Below are positions 1-6,899 of a DNA stretch of 10,041 nt, piece after piece (the stretch's first letter is position 1; each line of letters begins with the position of its first letter). Below the pieces are notes generated by a model that saw only the letters and a list, made by a program, of their open reading frames with translations, had not been told where the DNA came from and searched no databases. Origin of the DNA: Lachnoclostridium sp. UBA6475. Lineage in GTDB: Bacteria; Bacillota; Clostridia; Lachnospirales; Lachnospiraceae. Location of the stretch: assembly GCA_002435545.1 (NCBI GenBank), contig DJNB01000068.1:10596-20636 (forward strand), in the 5' to 3' direction. The position numbers were made by a program, and so were the translations under genes.

Positions 1-139
1 AGTGTTCGAAATGCGAATGTGGTGGAGGGGCGTCCTGAATAGTTACATATCCCCATTGTAATCGGAATATCCTGTATTGTAAAATACAAAAAAGAAGGGT
101 TTTGTTATAGGTTAAAACTATATCAAATTATTTTTTACA
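1..139. other. Intergenic region downstream of copA
   Basis: No gene is supported here. The segment lies 3' of copA and is AT-rich near the copA stop. A small hairpin (TGTATT/AATACA, loop GTAA) lies at about 73-88. On the copA strand the T-run precedes this hairpin rather than following it, so it is not a convincing terminator. Positions 32-46 match a 15-nt word at 3376-3390, where it forms the right arm and flank of a terminator hairpin. The left end of this region may therefore be the edge of a similar hairpin cut off by the window. Confidence 0.5.
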
Positions 140-2398
140 TTATTTTATGATCGTATTCAATCTCAGCGCATTCGAAACCACGCAGAAACTGCTTAGGCTC
201 ATCGCTGCGGCGCCAAACATCGGATTCAATGTGAGTCCAAATGGGATCAGAAGTCCGGCTGCCAGCGGTATTCCGATGGTGTTATAGAAAAACGCCCAAA
301 ACAGGTTCTGATGGATATTGCGGAGTGTCTTGCGGCTGATCCGGATGGCCTGTGGCACATCGGACAGCCGGCTCTTCATCAATACGATCTCAGCCGCATC
401 GATCGCCACATCGGTTCCTGCCCCGATGGCGATACCAATGTTTGCCCTTGTCAATGCCGGTGCGTCGTTGATTCCGTCGCCTACCATCGCCACTTCACCT
501 TTCTTACGAAGTTTGCGGACAACTGCCTCTTTTCCGTCCGGCAGTACCCCTGCGATCACTTCATCGACACCTGCCTGCTCACCGATGGCTTTTGCCGTGC
601 GCTCATTGTCGCCGGTCAGCATGACAACGCGGATTCCCATCTCTTTTAATTCACGGATGGCTTCTGCACTGTCTTCCTTCATCACGTCTGCCACCGCGAT
701 CATCCCCTGCAATTTGCCGTCTTTAGCAAATAACAACGGCGTTTTTCCTTCTTCTGCCAGTTTCTCCGCACGCTCTTTCACCGCAGTGCCGACTTCTGAC
801 AAATTTTGGATATACGTAAAACTTCCACCGACAAGTTTTGCCCGGTCGGCAACACGGACTGCTTCCAGTCCATTGCCCGGAAGTGCTTGGAATTCGGTCA
901 CTTCTTCGTTTTCCATGCCCTCTTCTTCTGCCTTTTGCAATATAGCTTTCGCAAGAGGATGTTCGCTTCCCTTTTCCAGAGAATATGCCATCTGTAAAAG
1001 TTCTTTTTCCGAAATGCCCTCTGCCGGACAGATATCTGTCACTTTCGGCTCACCGGCTGTGATCGTACCCGTTTTATCCAGTGCCACAATCTTTACTTTT
1101 CCGGCTTCTTCCAGTGCCGCCGCATTTTTAAAGAGGATTCCTTTCTTTGCCGCGCGGCCGTTTCCAACCATGATCGCTACCGGTGTCGCAAGTCCGAGCG
1201 CACACGGGCAGCTGATTACGAGTACGGAAATTCCTCTGGCGATTGCAAAGCCAAATTCCCTGCCAAGGAGCATCCATACAATGGTCGTAATGACCGCGAT
1301 CGAGATAACGACCGGTACAAATACGCCCGATACCTTGTCCGCAATCTTCGCGATCGGCGCCTTTGTCGCCGCCGCATCGCTTACCATCTGAATGATCTGC
1401 TGAAGTGTCGTATCTTCGCCGACACGAACTGCTTCACAGCGGAGCAGTCCCGACTGGTTCATTGTCGCCGCCGAAACTTCATCTCCAGCCGCCTTGTCCA
1501 CCGGGATGCTTTCGCCGGTAAGTGCCGCCTCATTGACCGCACTGTTTCCTTCAAGGACAACGCCATCCACCGGAATACTCTCGCCCGGTCTTACCACAAA
1601 GACGTCGCCCATTTTTACCTGTTCGATCGGAATCTCCACTTCGTTTCCCTCGCGAATGACATTCGCTTTTTTCGGTGCCAGACGCATAAGACTTTTCAAC
1701 GCATCGGTCGTCTTTCCCTTCGAATGGGCTTCCAGCATCTTTCCTACCGTAATGAGCGTAAGGATCATCGCTGCAGACTCAAAATAAAATTCCATCATAT
1801 AGTGCATGACAGCAGCGTCATCTCCTGCCACCTGCGCAGCAGTCATTTCAAATAACGCAAAGGTGCTGTACAAAAAGGCTGCGGACGAACCGAGTGCCAC
1901 CAGCGTATCCATATTCGGCGCGCGGTGCCACAAACTTTTAAATCCGGAGATAAAAAACTTCTGGTTGATCACCATAATGATGACCGTCAGCAAAAGCTGG
2001 GTCAGTCCCATCGCCACATGGTTATTATCATAAAAATGCGGAAGCGGCCAGCCCCACATCATATGTCCCATGGAAAAATACATGAGAATGATCAAAAATC
2101 CAAGAGACGTAAATAACCGCTTTTTTAATAACGGCGTATCGTGATCTTCCAGGGCTTCTTCTGCTGCTTCCATCTGCCCGGACGCTCCTGCTGTCTCCGC
2201 GCCTTTTACCGACGCACCATATCCGGCATTCTGCACCGCCGCAATGATCGTCTCATCCGATACACTGCCTTCGACGCCCATCGAATTTGTCAAAAGACTG
2301 ACCGAGCAGGATGTCACTCCATCCAACTTGGAAACCGCCTTTTCTACACGGCTGCTGCATGCGGCACAACTCATGCCTGTCACATTAAACTGTCGCAT
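140..2398 (-). CDS. copA: Copper-exporting P1B-type ATPase CopA
   Basis: This 752-aa membrane ATPase is predicted to export Cu(I) across the cytoplasmic membrane using ATP. An N-terminal HMA metal-binding domain carries GMSCAAC, with CxxC at residues 11-14. A hydrophobic pair of helices follows at about 95-150 and another at about 165-220. The actuator motif TGES is at 294-297 and the membrane CPC metal site at 397-399. The phosphorylation motif DKTGT starts at D441, the HP motif is H480-P481, and GDGIND is at 640-645. YN at 705-706 and MSLSS at 733-737 in the last two helices are the signature of the Cu+ (P1B-1) subgroup rather than Zn/Cd pumps. There is only one HMA domain. The ATG is preceded by AGGAGG, which overlaps the stop codon of the upstream chaperone-like gene 12 nt away, so the two are co-translated and share the CsoR-controlled promoter. 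The gene appears intact. Confidence 0.97.
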   Translation of the reverse strand: MRQFNVTGMSCAACSSRVEKAVSKLDGVTSCSVSLLTNSMGVEGSVSDETIIAAVQNAGYGASVKGAETAGASGQMEAAEEALEDHDTPLLKKRLFTSLGFLIILMYFSMGHMMWGWPLPHFYDNNHVAMGLTQLLLTVIIMVINQKFFISGFKSLWHRAPNMDTLVALGSSAAFLYSTFALFEMTAAQVAGDDAAVMHYMMEFYFESAAMILTLITVGKMLEAHSKGKTTDALKSLMRLAPKKANVIREGNEVEIPIEQVKMGDVFVVRPGESIPVDGVVLEGNSAVNEAALTGESIPVDKAAGDEVSAATMNQSGLLRCEAVRVGEDTTLQQIIQMVSDAAATKAPIAKIADKVSGVFVPVVISIAVITTIVWMLLGREFGFAIARGISVLVISCPCALGLATPVAIMVGNGRAAKKGILFKNAAALEEAGKVKIVALDKTGTITAGEPKVTDICPAEGISEKELLQMAYSLEKGSEHPLAKAILQKAEEEGMENEEVTEFQALPGNGLEAVRVADRAKLVGGSFTYIQNLSEVGTAVKERAEKLAEEGKTPLLFAKDGKLQGMIAVADVMKEDSAEAIRELKEMGIRVVMLTGDNERTAKAIGEQAGVDEVIAGVLPDGKEAVVRKLRKKGEVAMVGDGINDAPALTRANIGIAIGAGTDVAIDAAEIVLMKSRLSDVPQAIRISRKTLRNIHQNLFWAFFYNTIGIPLAAGLLIPFGLTLNPMFGAAAMSLSSFCVVSNALRLNTIIK

Positions 2399-2410
2399 TG
2401 CCTCTTCCTC

Positions 2411-2665
2411 CTATTTGTGGAACAGGGAAAATTTCTTCTTTTCGTAAGGTTCCACTTCAATTTCAATGACTTTGTAGCCGATTTCAGCTACTTCCGCCTT
2501 CAATTTATCTTCGTCAAGTTTTTCCTCTGAAATGATCTGTGTCTCTGCTTTCTTATGAGAAGATGTCACTTCTTTGACATCGAATTTCTCCTGAATCATT
2601 TCATTCATGTGTTTTTCGCAGTTGCCGCACATCATGCCTTCTACATCCATAATTGTTTTATACAT
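2411..2665 (-). CDS. copZ: Small HMA-domain copper chaperone-like protein (CopZ-like)
   Basis: This is an 84-aa cytoplasmic protein with a single heavy-metal-associated domain. The metal-binding motif is GMMCGNC (C13 and C16), followed by the amphipathic pattern and the GYKV strand typical of the HMA fold. It probably carries Cu(I) to CopA or buffers it and passes it to CsoR. It is longer than classic CopZ proteins of about 68-70 aa. The extra length includes a charged middle stretch (about residues 28-55) and a lysine-rich tail ending FSLFHK, so it is a divergent member and the symbol is given by context. The ATG at 2665 is preceded by AGGAGG at good spacing. It is the first gene after the CsoR-box promoter, and copA follows after 12 nt. 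It could also be described simply as an HMA-domain protein. Confidence 0.88.
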   Translation of the reverse strand: MYKTIMDVEGMMCGNCEKHMNEMIQEKFDVKEVTSSHKKAETQIISEEKLDEDKLKAEVAEIGYKVIEIEVEPYEKKKFSLFHK

Positions 2666-2715
2666 CGTTAATTCCTCCTGACATTTAAAATAGTATTTCC
2701 ATTTCTTCGCTTTCT

Positions 2716-2745
2716 ATACTATACCCCTTGGGGGTATGTTGTCAA
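2716..2745 (-). promoter_or_regulatory. copZA promoter
   Basis: Reading the minus strand, TTGACA (2745-2740) is a perfect -35. TATAGT (2723-2718) is a good -10 at 16 bp spacing, with alternative registers nearby. The spacer is occupied by the CsoR operator. The 5' leader to the copZ ATG would be about 45 nt and includes the AGGAGG site. Confidence 0.85.
2721..2737. promoter_or_regulatory. CsoR operator (copper-responsive)
   Basis: The perfect inverted repeat ATACCCC-TTG-GGGGTAT matches the GC-rich-core, AT-flanked operator known for CsoR repressors; the Bacillus subtilis copZA site has the same ATACCC...GGGTAT form. It fills the -35/-10 spacer of the copZA promoter and overlaps its -10, so apo-CsoR bound here should block RNA polymerase. 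Cu(I) binding to CsoR would release it. A cognate csoR gene is divergent about 300 bp away. Confidence 0.92.
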
Positions 2746-2749
2746 GTGG

Positions 2750-2950
2750 GTAAGTGATTATTTTTTTGCAATTATTCTTTTTCTCCTATGGGATTCCTTT
2801 CCGCTTGGGACCGCTTGCGCTTAGTGAACACACGTAGCAGTTTCCGAGGACACAATACGTCCTCTGGAAACTGACGGTGTTCAAAATCCCGGTGCGGGAA
2901 GGAATCCCATAGGGGAAAAATAGCATTACAATAAAATAATATCACTTTAC
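2750..2950 (+). repeat. ~200-nt imperfect palindrome between the divergent copper promoters (MITE-like or structured element)
   Basis: This accounts for most of the 377-bp gap between copZ and csoR, which otherwise holds only the two promoters. The core arms 2778-2804 and 2894-2920 pair over 27 bp. Arms 2805-2810 and 2887-2892 extend the helix after a one-base bulge. All four non-Watson-Crick pairs in this helix are U·G in a plus-strand RNA. An inner hairpin pairs 2825-2831 with 2877-2883, 2838-2845 with 2866-2873, and 2846-2851 with 2859-2864, leaving a 7-nt loop. Weaker AT-rich outer arms (about 2750-2772 and 2925-2950) continue the symmetry, with bulges and at least one C·A mismatch. No open frame of note lies inside. 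It may be a dispersed palindromic repeat, a MITE without clear target duplication, or a structured RNA. The right end overlaps the proposed csoR -35. Confidence 0.75.
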
Positions 2951-2974
2951 TTATGAGTAAATTATGGGTATACT
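2946..2974 (+). promoter_or_regulatory. Probable csoR promoter
   Basis: TATACT at 2969-2974 is a good -10, and TTTACT at 2946-2951 is a weaker -35 at 17 bp spacing. A single GGGTAT half-site (2966-2971) overlaps the -10, but its ATACCC partner is missing, so autoregulation by CsoR is possible but not shown. Confidence 0.55.
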
Positions 2975-3042
2975 ATAGATATTACATTCAAAACTCCAAG
3001 TGGAGGATTCCACGAAGTGTTTGTGTTTATTGGAGGGTTATT

Positions 3043-3342
3043 ATGTCAGATAAGAATTGCTGTTGTCATAAAAAGTATCGTTCGGATGAGGAAAAGAAGA
3101 AACTGATTCACCGCCTGAACCGCATTGAAGGGCAGATTCGCGGGCTGCGCGGAATGTTGGAGGACGATGCGTATTGTATGGATATTCTGGTACAGTCGTC
3201 TGCTGCTTCTGCGGCGCTGACTGCATTTAACAGGGAGCTGCTCAGTACACACATCGAAAGCTGTGTGGTGGATGGCATCCGTCAGGGAGACGATGAAAAA
3301 GTCGAAGAACTTCTGTCGATCTTGCAGAAAATGATAAAATAA
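3043..3342 (+). CDS. csoR: CsoR-family Cu(I)-sensing transcriptional repressor
   Basis: This 99-aa all-helical DUF156-type repressor is predicted to hold copZA off until Cu(I) binds. The Cu ligand set C45, H70 and C74 is present in the contexts DDAYCMDI and THIESCV, at the same numbers as in Bacillus subtilis CsoR. The conserved LNRIEGQIRGL segment (25-35) is the basic DNA- and tetramer-related helix. I chose the ATG at 3043 because GGAGG lies 6 nt upstream and because the homologous region begins close after it. The frame is open for 30 further codons upstream, but that extension has no such site. An added N-terminal CCCH cluster (residues 6-9) is an extra potential metal or redox site. It is divergent from copZA and convergent with glgA. 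A related DUF156 sensor such as FrmR, RcnR or CstR is unlikely given the C-H-C ligands and the adjacent CsoR box. Confidence 0.95.
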   Translation: MSDKNCCCHKKYRSDEEKKKLIHRLNRIEGQIRGLRGMLEDDAYCMDILVQSSAASAALTAFNRELLSTHIESCVVDGIRQGDDEKVEELLSILQKMIK

Positions 3343-3344
3343 AT

Positions 3345-3383
3345 TTCAGGACTTCGCCTCTATATTAGAGTGGAAGTCCTGAA
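3345..3383. terminator. Bidirectional-type terminator hairpin between csoR and glgA
   Basis: The perfect 11-bp arms TTCAGGACTTC (3345-3355) and GAAGTCCTGAA (3373-3383) enclose a second CTCTA/TAGAG stem. The hairpin begins 2 nt after the csoR stop and lies 26 nt beyond the glgA stop. On the minus strand it is followed by ATTTATTTTAT, a fair U-rich tract for ending glgA. On the plus strand the following sequence is only pyrimidine-rich, so termination of csoR may be weaker. Confidence 0.75.
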
Positions 3384-3409
3384 TAGTTACCTTCTTCTAT
3401 CTGTATCCT

Positions 3410-4846
3410 CTACATACGATTATACAGATCCTGATATTTCTTTGCGGAATTTGCCCAGGAGAAATCCATCGCCATTCCACGGTCTATGATCTTATTCCAG
3501 TCACGTTTGCGGTCAAAATAAATATGTTTCGCATAGCGGATCGTATTGAGCATCTCATGTGCATTGTAATTGGCAAATGAGAATCCGGTTCCCTTGCTCT
3601 CATATTCGTTGTATGGTTCTACGGTATCTTTCAGACCACCGGTCTCACGTACGATCGGAACCGTACCATAACGAAGACTCATCAACTGGCTCAAACCACA
3701 TGGCTCAAACAGGGACGGCATCAAAAAGGCATCGCAGGAAGCATAAATCTTATGCGAACGCTCATTGGAATAGAAAATGTTTGCCGAAACACGCTCCGGA
3801 TATTTCCAGGCGAAGTGGCGGAACAGATGTTCGTATTTTTCTTCTCCGGTTCCCAATACCACAAGCTGCGTATCCTCAGCACAGATTTCCTCGATCACAT
3901 AATCGATCAGGTCAAACCCCTTCTGATCTGTCAGACGGGAAACAATACCGATCATAAATTTCTTGTCGTCCTGTGCAAGTCCCAGTTCTTTTTGCAGCGC
4001 ACGTTTATTTTTAATCTTTTCCTTGCGGAATGTTCTCGCATCATAATGTGCCGCGATCATTGGATCGGTCGCCGGATTGTACTCATCATAGTCGAGTCCA
4101 TTGACAATTCCTGTCAGGCACGCAGAACGGGCATTCATCAAGCCGTCGAGTTTTTCGCCATAAAACGGTGTCTTAATCTCTTCCGCATACGTATCACTTA
4201 CTGTCGTGATCTGATCCGCATAGACAAGTCCGCCTTTCAGATAATTGGCATCTCCGTACGCTTCCAATTTATCCGGTGTAAAATAATACGCATCGAGTCC
4301 GGTCGTATCCATTACTGTCTTCTTATCCCAGACTCCCTGGAATTTCAGATTATGTATCGTCATGATCGATTTGATCCCGCGGAAAAATTCTCCCTGCTGG
4401 AACGAATCTTTGAGATATACCGGAATCAAGCCGGTCTGCCAGTCATGACAGTGGATGATATCCGGGCGGAAATCGATAACCGGAAGAGCAAACAATGCCG
4501 CTTTGCTAAAGAAAGCAAATTTTTCAATGTCCTGATAAATCTCTCCATACGGGCGGTTTCCACTAAAATAAAATTCATTATCAAGGAAATAAAACGTAAC
4601 CCCCTGGTATTGCATCTGGAAAATCCCCACATACTGTTTTCTCCAGGCAAGCTCCAGATAAAAATGTGTGACAAATTCCATCTGATTTTTATATTCTTCC
4701 GGAATTGAAACGTACTTTGGTATCATCACACGTACATCAAATTCGTTTTTATCAAAATACTTTGGAAGGGATCCCACTACATCTGCCAATCCTCCTGTCT
4801 TAATAAATGGTACACATTCGGATGCTACAAACAATACTTTTTTCAT
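3410..4846 (-). CDS. glgA: Glycogen (starch) synthase, ADP-glucose dependent
   Basis: This is a 478-aa GT5-family glycosyltransferase, close to the usual length of about 477 aa. It transfers glucose from ADP-glucose to the growing alpha-1,4-glucan in the cytoplasm. The N-terminal KTGGLADV motif (K16-V23), in the loop that binds ADP-glucose, is intact. The C-terminal Rossmann half carries FEPCGLSQL (E381 region) and the RETGGLKDTV segment typical of bacterial GlgA. An in-frame ATG four codons upstream (4858) overlaps the GGAGGT ribosome site, so the start at 4846 is preferred. It follows metY by 26 nt with no visible promoter, suggesting that it is read from the araD promoter. None of the usual partners (glgB, glgC, glgD, glgP) is in the window, which makes this placement unusual. 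The hairpin at 3345-3383 lies downstream. Confidence 0.96.
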   Translation of the reverse strand: MKKVLFVASECVPFIKTGGLADVVGSLPKYFDKNEFDVRVMIPKYVSIPEEYKNQMEFVTHFYLELAWRKQYVGIFQMQYQGVTFYFLDNEFYFSGNRPYGEIYQDIEKFAFFSKAALFALPVIDFRPDIIHCHDWQTGLIPVYLKDSFQQGEFFRGIKSIMTIHNLKFQGVWDKKTVMDTTGLDAYYFTPDKLEAYGDANYLKGGLVYADQITTVSDTYAEEIKTPFYGEKLDGLMNARSACLTGIVNGLDYDEYNPATDPMIAAHYDARTFRKEKIKNKRALQKELGLAQDDKKFMIGIVSRLTDQKGFDLIDYVIEEICAEDTQLVVLGTGEEKYEHLFRHFAWKYPERVSANIFYSNERSHKIYASCDAFLMPSLFEPCGLSQLMSLRYGTVPIVRETGGLKDTVEPYNEYESKGTGFSFANYNAHEMLNTIRYAKHIYFDRKRDWNKIIDRGMAMDFSWANSAKKYQDLYNRM

Positions 4847-4872
4847 ACATACCTCCATTCTGAAACGCCACT

Positions 4873-6144
4873 CTAATCTTCCAGTGCCTGTTTCAAATCT
4901 GCGATAATATCTTCTACATTTTCAATTCCAACGGACAAACGAACCAGATCCGGCGCAACTCCTGCGGCCAGCAGTTCTTCGTCACTCATCTGCCGGTGCG
5001 TGGAAGATGCCGGATGCAGAACACACGTATGTGCATCTGCCACATGTGTCGCGATCATCGCAATCTTTAATTTCGCCATAAATTTTTCGGCCGCTGCACG
5101 ACCACCTTTCACGCCAAAGGAAACTACTCCACACGTTCCGTTCGGCATGTATTTTTTCGCTCTTTCGTAATATTTATTGCCCGGCAGTCCCGGATAATTT
5201 ACCCAGGTTACATTTTCGTGGGCTTCCAAAAACTCTGCCACTTTCTGTGCATTTTCACAATGTCTCGGCATACGTACATGCAGGGACTCCAGACCAAGAT
5301 TCAAAAGGAAGGAGTTCATCGGTGCCTGAATGGATCCGAGATCTCTCATCAGCTGTGCGGTCGCTTTCGTGATAAATGCGCCTTCCAGACCAAACTTCTC
5401 CGCATAGGTGATACCATGATAGGATTCATCCGGTGTCGTCAGTCCCGGGAATTTGTCTGCATGGGCAAACCAGTCAAATTTACCGGAATCTACGATACAG
5501 CCGCCGACAGCCGCATCATGTCCATCCATATACTTGGTCGTGGAATGCGTTACAATATCCGCTCCCCATTCAAATGGGCGGCAGTTGATCGGTGTTGCAA
5601 AGGTATTGTCAACGATCAACGGAACACCGTGTGCATGTGCCGCATTTGCAAACCGCTCAATGTCAAATACGATCAATGCCGGATTGGCGATCGTCTCTCC
5701 AAATACCGCTTTTGTATTTGGCTGAAAAGCTGCTTCCAGTTCTTCGTCGGAGCAGTCCGGGTCTACGAACGTAAAATCAATTCCCATACGTTTCATCGTT
5801 ACGGCAAACAAGTTGTATGTTCCACCATATATCGTAGAGGAAGATACTACATGATCTCCTGCGCTGCAGATGTTAAATACCGAATAAAAGGAAGCTGCCT
5901 GACCGGAAGAAGTCAGCATCGCTGCCGTACCGCCTTCCAGTGCACAGATTTTGGCTGCCACGTGGTCATTGGTCGGATTCTGCAGACGTGTATAAAAATA
6001 TCCACTCTCTTCCAGGTCAAACAAACGCCCCATTGCTTCACTGGAATCGTATTTGAATGTTGTACTCTGAATGATCGGAATCATTCGCGATTCCCCATTT
6101 CCAGGCTCATATCCGGCCTGAATACATTTTGTTTCCTGCTTCAT
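4873..6144 (-). CDS. O-acetylhomoserine sulfhydrylase family enzyme (MetY-like), araD-linked copy
   Basis: This 423-aa PLP enzyme belongs to the Cys/Met metabolism family. It probably forms homocysteine (or methionine) from O-acetylhomoserine and sulfide or thiol. The Schiff-base lysine is K204 in HSTTKYMDGH. The cofactor-side motifs SSGQAA (about 79-84), VDNTFATP (about 180) and the C-terminal VLHPASSTH and RLSVGIEN blocks are all present. The long insertion region with SYHGITYAEKFG is typical of the MetY branch rather than MetB or MetC. ATG at 6144 is preceded by TAAGGAG, whose TAA is the araD stop, so the two genes are tightly coupled (11-nt gap). It is a paralogue of the gene at 8337-9638 but clearly diverged from it. 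Its substrate could be a different O-acyl amino acid, so no symbol is assigned. Confidence 0.9.
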   Translation of the reverse strand: MKQETKCIQAGYEPGNGESRMIPIIQSTTFKYDSSEAMGRLFDLEESGYFYTRLQNPTNDHVAAKICALEGGTAAMLTSSGQAASFYSVFNICSAGDHVVSSSTIYGGTYNLFAVTMKRMGIDFTFVDPDCSDEELEAAFQPNTKAVFGETIANPALIVFDIERFANAAHAHGVPLIVDNTFATPINCRPFEWGADIVTHSTTKYMDGHDAAVGGCIVDSGKFDWFAHADKFPGLTTPDESYHGITYAEKFGLEGAFITKATAQLMRDLGSIQAPMNSFLLNLGLESLHVRMPRHCENAQKVAEFLEAHENVTWVNYPGLPGNKYYERAKKYMPNGTCGVVSFGVKGGRAAAEKFMAKLKIAMIATHVADAHTCVLHPASSTHRQMSDEELLAAGVAPDLVRLSVGIENVEDIIADLKQALED

Positions 6145-6155
6145 TTTCCTTCTCC

Positions 6156-6851
6156 TTACTCTGTCGTCTGACCGTAATACGCATTTTCTCCATGCTTTCT
6201 AAAATAATGTTTGTCAAGCAGGTACTGTGGTGCCGGTTTTACATGTGGATTGAGGGTCATCGTATGATGCGCCATCTCTGCCACTTTATCCAGTACGACA
6301 GCATTGTAAACAGCATTCGCCGGCGAGGTTCCCCATGCAAATGGGCCATGATTTTTCACTACGATTCCCGGTACTTCCATGGCGTCTCTGTCGCCTATCG
6401 TCTCCACGATGACTACACCGGTATTTTTCTCATAGTCCATGTTAATCTCTGCTGCTGTCAGATCTCTGGTACACGGAATCTCTCCATAAAAATAGTCAGC
6501 ATGTGTCGTTCCCAGAGCCGGGATTGCCATGCCTGCCTGAGCAAATGTAACCGCCCATGTAGAATGTGTATGTACCACGCCGCCAAGATTATCAAAGGCT
6601 TTGTAAAGTTCGATATGCGTCGCCGTGTCCGAAGACGGGCGGTATCTTCCTTCTACCACATTCTGGTCAAAATCAACGACCACCATATCTTCCGGTGAAA
6701 GTTCATCATATTCTACACCGCTTGGTTTAATGACAACCAGATTATTTTCGCGGTCAATACCACTTACATTTCCCCATGTATAAATGACAAGTCCTTTTTC
6801 CTGCAACTCCATATTTGCTTCATAAACTTCTTTTTTCAATTGTTCTAACAT
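6156..6851 (-). CDS. araD: L-ribulose-5-phosphate 4-epimerase
   Basis: This 231-aa class II aldolase-fold enzyme has the same length as Escherichia coli AraD. It interconverts L-ribulose-5-phosphate and D-xylulose-5-phosphate and so feeds arabinose into the pentose phosphate pathway. It shows WGNVSG (26-31), KPSGV (42-46) and SSDTATH (73-79). The zinc histidines are H94 and H96 (HTHS) and H168 (NHGPFAWG). The catalytic aspartate is D119 in THADYFYG, and the C-terminal tyrosine is in NAYYGQ. The ATG at 6851 has GGAGG 8 nt upstream; a TTG five codons earlier overlaps that site and is rejected. It has its own promoter with two palindromic operators, and metY follows after 11 nt. No other arabinose genes are in view. 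The close relatives UlaF and SgbE use related substrates, but the similarity throughout is strongest to AraD. Confidence 0.94.
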   Translation of the reverse strand: MLEQLKKEVYEANMELQEKGLVIYTWGNVSGIDRENNLVVIKPSGVEYDELSPEDMVVVDFDQNVVEGRYRPSSDTATHIELYKAFDNLGGVVHTHSTWAVTFAQAGMAIPALGTTHADYFYGEIPCTRDLTAAEINMDYEKNTGVVIVETIGDRDAMEVPGIVVKNHGPFAWGTSPANAVYNAVVLDKVAEMAHHTMTLNPHVKPAPQYLLDKHYFRKHGENAYYGQTTE

Positions 6852-6873
6852 GCTGTTTTCCTCCAAAAAAAAT

Positions 6874-6885
6874 GTTATGTATAAC
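6874..6885. promoter_or_regulatory. Palindromic operator 1 downstream of the araD start site
   Basis: GTTAT-GT-ATAAC is a perfect palindrome around a 2-nt centre, placed about +9 to +20 relative to the predicted start. A second copy lies 37 bp away centre to centre. A pentose regulator such as an AraR-like protein is the natural candidate, but no such gene is in the window and the identity is inferred. Confidence 0.65.
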
Positions 6886-6899
6886 GAGTCTATAATCTA

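Noticed and set aside
73..88. Small hairpin as the terminator of copA
   Set aside because: On the copA strand the T-run is on the wrong side of a 6-bp AT-rich stem, so it lacks the form of an intrinsic terminator.
318..1391. Plus-strand open frame of 357 codons
   Set aside because: It lies antisense inside copA, whose motifs cover the same bases. The translation is Ser/Thr/Ala-rich without recognisable domains, as expected from the reverse of GC-rich-codon genes.
2953..3042. 30-codon N-terminal extension of csoR
   Set aside because: The ATG at 3043 has a GGAGG 6 nt upstream, and the CsoR family does not have this extension. The extension would also overlap the predicted -10 of the csoR promoter.
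3752..4708. Plus-strand open frame of 318 codons
   Set aside because: It is antisense to glgA, with no ribosome site or recognisable domain. It is a shadow of the real gene.
5218..6171. Plus-strand open frame of 317 codons
   Set aside because: It is antisense to the araD-linked metY gene. The translation is Cys/Arg-rich and low in plausibility.
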